NCBI GenBank assembly: GCA_037625715.1
Contig: JASJHQ010000015.1
Span: 1-8,429 of the forward strand
Length of the DNA: 8,429 bases
From: JABAYQ01 sp018608925
GTDB taxonomy: Bacteria > Bacteroidota > Bacteroidia > Flavobacteriales > UBA7312
Direction of reading: 5' to 3'
A program made the position numbers and the translations under genes. The notes under the pieces are model-generated. The model worked only from the letters and a program-made list of their open reading frames with translations, was not told the DNA's origin and did no database searches. This document shows positions 1-5,182 of the stretch, in pieces (positions within the stretch are counted from its first letter, which is position 1; each line of letters opens with the position of its first letter).

Positions 1-1
1 A

Positions 2-274
2 CAATGGAGTACCATGCCCACTAATATTATGTATGCCATAGTGTTTGTAGTAGTATGAACTACTTTTTTGGCTTACCTGTTTAACATTATCGGACTACTT
101 ACCCTCAACCCTACTACGGTGAGTTCTTATATTTACCTCCAACCTATTTTGGCTAGTATAATAGCTATATCGGTTCAGAGCGACCAACTCGATTGGAACA
201 AAATCATTTCTTCTATCATCATTTTCACAGGAGTCTATTTAGTGAGTATGGAAAAAAAGAAGCTAGAAGCCTAG
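2..274 (+). pseudogene. EamA/DMT-family transporter, 3' end, interrupted by an in-frame TGA
   Basis: This is the C-terminal end of an inner-membrane drug/metabolite transporter of the EamA (DMT) family; the 5' part lies outside the window and the substrate cannot be told. One frame gives 18 residues (bases 2-55), a TGA at 56-58, and 71 more residues to a TAG at 272-274. Both sides of the TGA match the family: a hydrophobic helix ending VFVVV, then TTFLAYLFN, the hallmark VSSYIYLQP and the last helix with FTGVYLVS. In this family the residue before TTFLAYL is usually glycine, so one GGA-to-TGA change explains the stop. There is no frameshift. A TTG at 68 could open a 68-residue fragment but lies inside a helix and is an unlikely start. 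The gene is probably inactivated; a sequencing error or readthrough cannot be excluded. Confidence 0.75.
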
Positions 275-556
275 AGAACATTTTTTGCTTTTCAATTGTA
301 AATACGAGCACAACTAACTGTAATTCACCAAATTCTGTTTTTATTGCTGGCCAAAAATTTTGTATCATTGTTAAATTCTCAATGAAAAACTAAACTAATA
401 AAGGGTTTTAGGAAACAGTCTATTACTAATTGAGTTAGAAAAAATTTAATCGTTTATAGTGCAATGCACGAGAATTAAAGTTGAGATCAGCAACAACTCT
501 AAAAACGAGGTAGACGCCGAAAAACCTTAGAAGTAGGCAAACTAAAACAAAAAACA
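275..556. other. Gene-free spacer between the transporter remnant and the DUF805 gene
   Basis: I see no credible gene in these 282 bases on either strand; the longest reading frames are continuations of shadow frames from the flanking genes. The stretch is AT-rich. It holds a short perfect palindrome, GTGCA-A-TGCAC at 459-469, and a 7-of-8 match to the Bacteroidota -7 element (TAAAGTTG, 476-483) that could drive the DUF805 gene with a leader of roughly 65 bases. Neither is strong. No clear terminator follows the transporter remnant. Confidence 0.5.
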
Positions 557-922
557 ATGGAATGGTTTTTAAAAGTATTAAGACAATACGCTGACTTTAA
601 CGGAAGAGCAAGAAGAAAAGAGTATTGGATGTTTATATTGTTTAATATGATTTTTGGTTTTGTAGCAATGTTATTAGACAACTTACTAGGCATTGCTGAT
701 CCTGTTATAGGTTATGGCGCCATTTACGGACTTTATACCTTAGCATTAATAATCCCTGGAATTGCGGTTGCTGTTAGACGTCTTCATGATATAGGAAAAA
801 GTGGTTGGATGCTGTTAATCGCATTTATTCCATTAATTGGTGCTATTTGGCTTATCGTTTTAATGTGCACAGACAGTAATGCAGGTGAAAACCAGTATGG
901 TGCAAACCCTAAAGAAATGTAA
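557..922 (+). CDS. DUF805 family small membrane protein
   Basis: The 121-residue product is a DUF805 (YhaH-type) inner-membrane protein of normal family length; its biochemical function is unknown. The sequence shows the family signatures in order: a short soluble N-terminus with FNGRARRKEYW (14-24), a first membrane helix at about 25-43, a second at about 52-72, the conserved loop RRLHDIGKSGW (74-84), a third helix at about 85-103, and the usual tail GENQYGANPK (110-119). The ATG start puts MEWFLKVLRQYADF before the RxxRKEYW motif, as is standard in this family. No Shine-Dalgarno sequence is visible, which is normal for the phylum. A strong hairpin 5 bases after the stop ends transcription, so this is probably a single-gene unit. 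Function is not inferable from its neighbours. Confidence 0.95.
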   Translation: MEWFLKVLRQYADFNGRARRKEYWMFILFNMIFGFVAMLLDNLLGIADPVIGYGAIYGLYTLALIIPGIAVAVRRLHDIGKSGWMLLIAFIPLIGAIWLIVLMCTDSNAGENQYGANPKEM

Positions 923-927
923 AATTA

Positions 928-969
928 TAAAGTCGCTAAGACAAAATAATTTAAGTCTTAGCGGCTTTA
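928..969 (+). terminator. Strong hairpin terminator after the DUF805 gene
   Basis: Bases 928-942 (TAAAGTCGCTAAGAC) and 955-969 (GTCTTAGCGGCTTTA) form a 15-pair stem with one G-U wobble and a 12-base AT-rich loop. It lies 5 bases after the DUF805 stop and is followed by a T-rich run (TATTTTAAAT). The outer pairs are A-T, so a U tract is present at the base of the stem on either strand. This is the best intrinsic terminator in the window. Confidence 0.85.
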
Positions 970-1011
970 TTTTAAATCTAAATAGCCGCCCTCCATCAGA
1001 TAAGTATTCAC

Positions 1012-1019
1012 TACTTTTG
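1012..1019 (+). promoter_or_regulatory. Candidate -7 element (TAnnTTTG) for the 56-residue membrane protein
   Basis: TACTTTTG matches the Bacteroidota primary sigma factor -7 consensus TAnnTTTG exactly and lies 24 bases before the ATG at 1044. No TTG is seen at the expected -33 distance, so support rests on the -7 box, its spacing and its position just downstream of a terminator. Confidence 0.5.
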
Positions 1020-1043
1020 ATACTTAAATAAGCCCTAACAATT

Positions 1044-1214
1044 ATGAACAAGAGAATTTATCCTGCTTTAGGAATTCTAATTTCGGCAGCTATCTTATTA
1101 GCAGTAAATGAACTTACAGACTGGAGTGTTGCCGAGGATTATGGCTATTTACTTATAATTGCAGGAATGTTTATAGGTATGAGACTCAAAAACGTTTCTA
1201 AAAAAGAAAAGTAA
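1044..1214 (+). CDS. Small two-helix membrane protein, unknown function (56 aa)
   Basis: This short frame encodes 56 residues, starting MNKRIYPALG and ending NVSKKEK, stop TAA. I do not recognise a named family. It has two hydrophobic segments, about residues 6-21 (ALGILISAAILLAV) and 34-46 (GYLLIIAGMFIGM), separated by a short polar, acidic loop (NELTDWSVAEDY), and basic residues at both ends. By the positive-inside rule this predicts a hairpin with both termini in the cytoplasm. Support for a real gene comes from the membrane-protein pattern, an exact -7 box 24 bases upstream, a terminator isolating it from DUF805, and the otherwise unexplained space before yicC. The yicC start follows 39 bases later with its own -7 box, so the two may be partly co-transcribed. 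Confidence 0.75.
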   Translation: MNKRIYPALGILISAAILLAVNELTDWSVAEDYGYLLIIAGMFIGMRLKNVSKKEK

Positions 1215-1230
1215 GCATCTCTCAATTTAG

Positions 1231-1238
1231 TACATTTG
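1231..1238 (+). promoter_or_regulatory. Candidate -7 element for the yicC-gmk-nadD operon
   Basis: TACATTTG is an exact match to the Bacteroidota -7 consensus TAnnTTTG, 15 bases before the yicC ATG, predicting a very short 5' leader. No good TTG is seen at -33. It sits between the stop of the 56-residue gene and yicC, the natural place for the operon promoter. Confidence 0.6.
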
Positions 1239-1253
1239 TAAAAAATAAAGAAG

Positions 1254-2117
1254 ATGATTTTATCAATGACAGGCTATGGCAAAGCCGAAGCTAATCTGGA
1301 AAATAAGAAAGTAACTATAGAGATTAAAAGCTTGAATAGTAAGCAAATCGATATGAATTTCAGAATGCCCTCTAGCTTAAGAGAAAAAGAATTAATCTCT
1401 CGTCAGAAGGTAAGTTCCCACCTTAAAAGAGGGAAAATTGACGTTTCTATTTTTGTAGAATTTACAGGAATTCAGAAAACCGTTTCTCTTAATAAAGAAC
1501 TAATCAAAAGCTATTACCAAGAGCTAAAAGAAATCTCTTCTGAGATGGAAACCAAAGAAAACTTAATGGGTATCGTTATGCGTATGCCAGAGGTGCTTAA
1601 GCAAGAAAAAGAAAGCATCGACGAGAAAGAATGGCTAAACATTGACAAGCTTCTGGACCAAGCTATTACCAATTTAAACCAATTTAGAGAAGACGAAGGA
1701 CAGGTGTTGCAAAAAGATTTTGAAGCCCGAATTCATACTATAAAGACCTTACTTATAGAAGTCGAAGGTGTTGAAAAACAACGAATAGATAAAATTAAAA
1801 GCCGCCTCAAAGAAAAAATAGACGCTTTACAAGTCGAAGTAGACCCTAATCGTTTGGAGCAAGAAATTATTTTCTATATCGAAAAATTAGACATTAACGA
1901 AGAGGTAGTAAGACTAGCTAATCACCTAGATTATTTTATTGAAAACCTAAAAACCGATAGTTCTCAAGGTAAAAAATTAGGATTTATTTGCCAAGAAATC
2001 GGAAGAGAAGTAAACACGATGGGCTCTAAGTCTAACGATGCTAAAATGCAGCAAATAGTTGTGCAAATGAAAGACGAATTAGAAAAAATTAAAGAACAAA
2101 TCTTAAATGTCTTATAA
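1254..2117 (+). CDS. yicC: YicC family endoribonuclease
   Basis: The 287-residue product has the full length and both halves of the YicC/YloC family, whose members are reported to be endoribonucleases involved in RNA turnover in the cytoplasm. The N-terminal YicC_N domain opens with the signature SMTGYGKAE (4-12) and contains IEIKSLNSK (22-30) and a KRGKIDVSI segment (58-66). The middle is a long charged helical region with FREDEGQ (144-150). The C-terminal DUF1732 domain has DINEEVVRL (213-221), the conserved GKKLGFICQEIGREVNTMGS (239-258) with SKSNDAK after it, and a terminal helix ending EKIKEQILNVL. The ATG directly before the SMTGYG motif is the only sensible start. It is first in an operon with gmk and nadD and overlaps gmk by 11 bases, so translation is probably coupled. 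The RNase function comes from family knowledge; its targets here are unknown. Confidence 0.96.
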   Translation: MILSMTGYGKAEANLENKKVTIEIKSLNSKQIDMNFRMPSSLREKELISRQKVSSHLKRGKIDVSIFVEFTGIQKTVSLNKELIKSYYQELKEISSEMETKENLMGIVMRMPEVLKQEKESIDEKEWLNIDKLLDQAITNLNQFREDEGQVLQKDFEARIHTIKTLLIEVEGVEKQRIDKIKSRLKEKIDALQVEVDPNRLEQEIIFYIEKLDINEEVVRLANHLDYFIENLKTDSSQGKKLGFICQEIGREVNTMGSKSNDAKMQQIVVQMKDELEKIKEQILNVL

Positions 2118-2673
2118 TAAAGTAATTATCTTTTCGGCACCTTCTGGGGCCGGCAAAACAACATTAGTTCGCCATTTGCTAAGCGAAGACCTGCCTTTAG
2201 CATTTTCCATCTCTGCTTGTAGTAGAAAGCCTAGAAAAAGAGAAATAGACGCTAAAGACTACCACTTTTTAAGCATCAACGAATTCAAAGAAAAGATAAA
2301 TTCTGATCAGTTTTTTGAATGGGAGGAAGTTTATAAAGACATGTTTTACGGCACTTTAAAATCGGAAGTTGAAAAAATTTGGAGCCAACAAAAATGCGTA
2401 GTTTTTGATGTGGATGTAGTTGGCGGAATAAAATTAAAAGAAATTTTTGGAGACAAAGCTCTTTCCATCTTTGTTGGCCCCCCTAGCCTCGAGGTCTTGA
2501 GAGATCGGCTAAGCAAAAGAGGAACGGAAACAAAAGAAGAAGTAGAAAAAAGACTGGCGAAAGCACAGCAAGAATTGCAAGAAAAAGATAAATTTGACGT
2601 ACTTATTCTTAATGACTCACTAGAAAATGCAGTGAGTGAAATGCTAGAAAGAGTAACTAAATTTTTGAATTAA
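2107..2673 (+). CDS. gmk: Guanylate kinase
   Basis: Guanylate kinase (EC 2.7.4.8) phosphorylates GMP to GDP with ATP, an essential cytosolic step in guanine nucleotide supply. The 188 residues match the usual bacterial length. The P-loop SAPSGAGKTT lies at 10-19, with Lys17 as the nucleotide-binding lysine. The GMP-binding region follows with SRKPRKREI (39-47), including the arginines that bind the GMP phosphate, then DYHFLS (51-56) and the YGT motif (81-83). The Walker B-like strand VVFDVDVVGG covers 98-107, and a lid segment with LRDRLSKRGTET (131-142) is present. Nothing essential is missing. The ATG lies inside the last codons of yicC in another frame, which suggests translational coupling; nadD starts one base after the stop. 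Confidence 0.98.
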   Translation: MSYNKVIIFSAPSGAGKTTLVRHLLSEDLPLAFSISACSRKPRKREIDAKDYHFLSINEFKEKINSDQFFEWEEVYKDMFYGTLKSEVEKIWSQQKCVVFDVDVVGGIKLKEIFGDKALSIFVGPPSLEVLRDRLSKRGTETKEEVEKRLAKAQQELQEKDKFDVLILNDSLENAVSEMLERVTKFLN

Positions 2674-2674
2674 T

Positions 2675-3247
2675 ATGAAGATCGGTTTATTTTTCGGTTC
2701 GTTTAATCCCATACACATCGGTCATATGGCTATTGCCCAATATATGACCCAACATACCGACTTAGACAAAATATGGATGGTAGTGTCTCCTCAGAACCCT
2801 ATGAAAGAGAAAAAGTCACTTCTCGATCAGCACCACCGACTAAGCATGGTACGTATTGCCTGCGAAGAAGACCAAACTATAGAGGGGTCTAATATTGAGT
2901 TCTCTTTACCAATGCCTTCTTACACTAGTGATACATTAGTTTATTTGGAAGAAAAATATCCTGACAACGAATTTGCCTTAATTATTGGCGGTGATAATCT
3001 GGACAGCTTTCATAAATGGAAGAACTACGAACATATTATAGAAAATTATTCTATCTATGTTTACCCTAGGCCGAACACAAAAGGTTCTGTTTTAGAAGGC
3101 CATAAAAACCTACAGCTTACCAAAGCTCCATTAATGGATATCTCATCGGAGTTTATCCGAAAGTGTATAAAAGAGAAAAGAAAAGTGAATTACTTTTTAC
3201 CCGAAAAAATCTGGTCTTATATCGACGAGATGAATTTTTACAAATAG
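2675..3247 (+). CDS. nadD: Nicotinate-nucleotide adenylyltransferase
   Basis: NadD (EC 2.7.7.18) joins nicotinate mononucleotide and ATP to give nicotinate adenine dinucleotide, the penultimate step of NAD synthesis, in the cytoplasm. The 190-residue protein is a full-length nucleotidyltransferase of the HxGH class: GSFNPIHIGH (8-17) gives the catalytic His14 and His17. The conserved IIGGDNLDSFHKWKNY (103-118) forms the nicotinate-site segment, and ISSEFIR (156-162) is the C-terminal ISSTxIR-type ATP-binding motif. It begins one base after the gmk stop and is the third gene of the yicC operon. Its TAG stop ends one base before the stop codon of purQ on the other strand, which leaves no room for a separate terminator. 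Confidence 0.98.
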   Translation: MKIGLFFGSFNPIHIGHMAIAQYMTQHTDLDKIWMVVSPQNPMKEKKSLLDQHHRLSMVRIACEEDQTIEGSNIEFSLPMPSYTSDTLVYLEEKYPDNEFALIIGGDNLDSFHKWKNYEHIIENYSIYVYPRPNTKGSVLEGHKNLQLTKAPLMDISSEFIRKCIKEKRKVNYFLPEKIWSYIDEMNFYK

Positions 3248-3248
3248 A

Positions 3249-3944
3249 CTAAGCTACAGATACTTCGGCTAAAATGCTTTCGAAAAGCTGAAGACCGTCC
3301 GTATTACTAAGTTCGATGTCAGAAGCTCTTTCTGGGTGTGGCATCATTCCAAATACGTTTCTTCCCACATTACAAATACCAGCAATGTTTTCAAGAGAAC
3401 CATTAGGATTGCTTGCATCCGTTACTTTTCCTTTGCTATCGCAGTACTTAAACATAACTTGGTCGTTTTTGTTTAGCTCAGACAAGGTAGCTGCATCGGC
3501 ATAATAACGTCCTTCGCCATGAGCGATAGGAATAAGAATGTTTTGATCTACCTTCATCTTGTTAGTTATCAAAGCACCATTGGTCTGTACTGAAAGATTA
3601 ACGTTCTTACAGATAAATTTTTGGTTGTTATTATGTAATAAAGCACCTGGCAATAAACCTGTTTCGCATAAGATTTGGAAACCATTACAAATACCCATTA
3701 CATAACCTCCGTTGTTTGCAAACTCAATTACTTTTTCCATAATAGGAGAAAAACGAGCAATTGCGCCAGATCTTAAATAATCTCCGTAAGAAAACCCACC
3801 AGGAAGAATAATAAAATCACAAGACTGAAGGTCTGTATCTTTATGCCAAAGACTAACTACTTCTTGATTTAAAAGAGATTCTAAAACATAAATCATGTCT
3901 TGATCACAGTTAGAACCAGGGAAAACGACAACACCAAACTTCAT
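3249..3944 (-). CDS. purQ: Phosphoribosylformylglycinamidine synthase glutaminase subunit PurQ
   Basis: PurQ is the glutaminase subunit of FGAM synthase (EC 6.3.5.3), the fourth step of de novo purine synthesis; it releases ammonia from glutamine for PurL, with PurS bridging the complex. The 231 residues form one class I glutamine amidotransferase domain. VVFPGSNCD lies at 6-14 and LPGGFSYGDYLRSGAIA at 47-63. The nucleophile is Cys86 in GICNG (84-88), followed by IPIAHGEGRY (138-147). The catalytic His203 and Glu205 lie in MMPHPE (200-205). This is the free-standing subunit, not the C-terminal domain of a long single-chain PurL. It follows the DUF6427-like gene by 42 bases, with two tandem -7 boxes in and just before that gap, so it probably has its own promoter. 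Confidence 0.97.
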   Translation of the reverse strand: MKFGVVVFPGSNCDQDMIYVLESLLNQEVVSLWHKDTDLQSCDFIILPGGFSYGDYLRSGAIARFSPIMEKVIEFANNGGYVMGICNGFQILCETGLLPGALLHNNNQKFICKNVNLSVQTNGALITNKMKVDQNILIPIAHGEGRYYADAATLSELNKNDQVMFKYCDSKGKVTDASNPNGSLENIAGICNVGRNVFGMMPHPERASDIELSNTDGLQLFESILAEVSVA

Positions 3945-3970
3945 CTTGCTAGATTTTAAAAATTAAAAAC

Positions 3971-3989
3971 CAAATTTAAGTCAAATTTA
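3971..3989 (-). promoter_or_regulatory. purQ: Tandem -7 elements upstream of purQ
   Basis: Read on the - strand, TAAATTTG occurs twice, at 3989-3982 and 3978-3971, each an exact match to the Bacteroidota -7 consensus TAnnTTTG and spaced 11 bases apart. The nearer copy lies 26 bases before the purQ ATG; the farther one starts within the TAA stop codon of the DUF6427-like gene. No TTG is seen at the ideal -33 distance. Confidence 0.55.
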
Positions 3990-4964
3990 GAAGCTAAAGA
4001 AACTTCTGATAAAGAAATATGCTACAGATAAAAACAAGATGGTAAAAACAGATTGATACCACCATTTCTTTTGGGAAAAAAGAAAGTAATTAGCAGACAA
4101 AGCAGAGAAAGGAAGAGCGAATAATAATAAATGATTCCAACCTTGACTAGAACTAACAAACAGTCCTAAAAAAGCACAAATTGAAAATATGAAAAGTAAA
4201 ATAAACGAATTTCTAGACTTCAAACTTTTCATTGGCAGCCAATTAATTAGCTCAAAAATAGAAAGTATAAAAACAAGACTTATAACCGCAACAAAAAAAA
4301 CAGCAAACTTAGGTGTTGAAATAGAAAGCAAATCAAAAGAAAGCGCTTGCTGGTAATGAATAATATAGTCGGAAATAGAGGTGTAGTTATAGCAATAAGC
4401 AATGCAAATTAGAATGGGAGTAGTAAATCCTAAAACGGGAATAACGAAGTTCCTCCAGCTTACTGCGCTATAGATAAAGGTGGCACTAAAAATAGTAAGC
4501 AGAAAAAATATAGAAGGAGGATACATTAAAAAGCAAAGTCCTAAAATTAATCCGGCATCGAACAAATAAGAATATGGTTTATCTATTTGATAAATAGAAA
4601 ATAATTTTTGCAGGAAAAAAAGCATTAAAAAATGCACCAGCCATAAAGGCGAATACCAAAACACAACCGACATAATTAAAACCAAAGAAGCAGGCAGAAT
4701 AGAACTTTTATTTAGAATTGCTTTATCGTAAAGTAAATTATTCCAGCCCATAGAAGCTAAAATAGAGAGAGCAAAAACCAAAATTTTTGCCAGCCATATT
4801 TTCTGAAACGACAAAACATTAAAAAGATCAAAAAGAGGGTAGCCCGATTTAGACAAAGAAATATCGAAATTATAACTAAATGTAGCAATCAAAAAAAGCA
4901 AGCACAATACTACAAATGTTAGCATTGAAATAGGCTTTGAAGTTTTAAGGATATTTACTATCAT
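3987..4964 (-). CDS. DUF6427-like multi-pass membrane protein
   Basis: The 325-residue product is very hydrophobic, with about ten predicted membrane helices (roughly 12-30, 57-77, 92-112, 133-147, 150-168, 173-191, 219-241, 253-271, 277-296 and 303-320). I read it as a member of the DUF6427 family, seen in Flavobacteriales and commonly found near purD. The features supporting this are the N-terminus MIVNILKTSKPIS, an SFQKIWLAKIL segment, the central DAGLILGLCFLMYPPSIFF (136-154) and SWRNFVIPVLGFTTPI (169-184). Function is unknown; I see no catalytic motif, and the layout somewhat recalls polyprenyl-dependent glycosyltransferases or Wzy-like proteins without a diagnostic residue. It lies upstream of purQ on the same strand and diverges from the 55-residue membrane protein, with 50 bases between their start codons. 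Confidence 0.85.
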   Translation of the reverse strand: MIVNILKTSKPISMLTFVVLCLLFLIATFSYNFDISLSKSGYPLFDLFNVLSFQKIWLAKILVFALSILASMGWNNLLYDKAILNKSSILPASLVLIMSVVFWYSPLWLVHFLMLFFLQKLFSIYQIDKPYSYLFDAGLILGLCFLMYPPSIFFLLTIFSATFIYSAVSWRNFVIPVLGFTTPILICIAYCYNYTSISDYIIHYQQALSFDLLSISTPKFAVFFVAVISLVFILSIFELINWLPMKSLKSRNSFILLFIFSICAFLGLFVSSSQGWNHLLLFALPFSALSANYFLFSQKKWWYQSVFTILFLSVAYFFIRSFFSF

Positions 4965-4982
4965 TTATTTTATAAATATTTC

Positions 4983-4990
4983 TACTTTTG
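4983..4990 (+). promoter_or_regulatory. Candidate -7 element for the 55-residue membrane protein
   Basis: TACTTTTG is an exact TAnnTTTG match, 24 bases before the ATG at 5015, the same box and spacing as for the 56-residue gene at 1044. It lies in the 50-base divergent region (4965-5014). On the - strand only a 7-of-8 match (TATTGTTG, 5003-4996) is seen for the DUF6427-like gene. No -33 TTG is evident. Confidence 0.5.
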
Positions 4991-5014
4991 CACCAACAAT
5001 AATATTTAAAGATT

Positions 5015-5182
5015 ATGATGACAAGTTTTTGGAACGGATTAGGCGATATGTTCACCGCTATACTTTCTATAATGCCAACTTTAGGAAATATTCCTAACTA
5101 TCTTTCAGTTTTTGTTATTGCTGCATTTTTTATCTACTGGACTAGAAAACTAGTAATCTTTAAAAGAAACGGAGAGTCTTAA
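5015..5182 (+). CDS. Small single-helix membrane protein, DUF6341-like (55 aa)
   Basis: This short frame encodes 55 residues, starting MMTSFWNGLGDMF and ending TRKLVIFKRNGES, stop TAA. The pattern is an amphipathic N-terminal part (4-20), a turn with PTLGNIPNY, one membrane helix (about 30-42) and the tail YWTRKLVIFKRNGES. That tail resembles the small DUF6341 proteins that sit beside purD and DUF6427 genes in flavobacteria and that some databases mislabel uracil phosphoribosyltransferase; nothing here looks enzymatic. The assignment rests on recalled resemblance of the tail (YWxxxLxIFxxNGE) and the gene neighbourhood. A second ATG directly follows the first, so the start could be one codon later. 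Its TAA overlaps the purD stop on the other strand (TTAA at 5179-5182). The neighbourhood suggests a link to the DUF6427-like protein. Confidence 0.8.
   Translation: MMTSFWNGLGDMFTAILSIMPTLGNIPNYLSVFVIAAFFIYWTRKLVIFKRNGES

Noticed and set aside
56..58. TGA recoded as glycine or tryptophan throughout the organism
   Set aside because: The long genes in the window have no in-frame TGA and use ordinary Gly and TGG codons, so a general recoding would have shown up.
193..393. 66-codon + strand frame starting MEQNHFFYHH
   Set aside because: It overlaps the transporter end in another frame, has no family-like pattern and runs into AT-rich spacer.
459..469. Palindrome GTGCA-A-TGCAC upstream of the DUF805 gene as an operator
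   Set aside because: Five-base arms occur by chance in this length of DNA, and it is not repeated elsewhere in the window.
499..693. 64-codon - strand frame over the start of the DUF805 gene
   Set aside because: Antisense shadow of a gene with clear family motifs; no -7 box and no recognisable product.
860..1051. 63-codon - strand frame across the DUF805 end and the hairpin
   Set aside because: It reads through a strong terminator stem and the DUF805 tail in antisense; composition looks random.
3276..3288. Small inverted repeat GCTTT-CGA-AAAGC near the purQ end as a terminator
   Set aside because: Only five pairs with a three-base loop, inside coding sequence and without a T run; too weak.
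3316..3504. 62-codon + strand frame inside purQ
   Set aside because: Antisense to conserved PurQ motifs, with no sign of independent coding.
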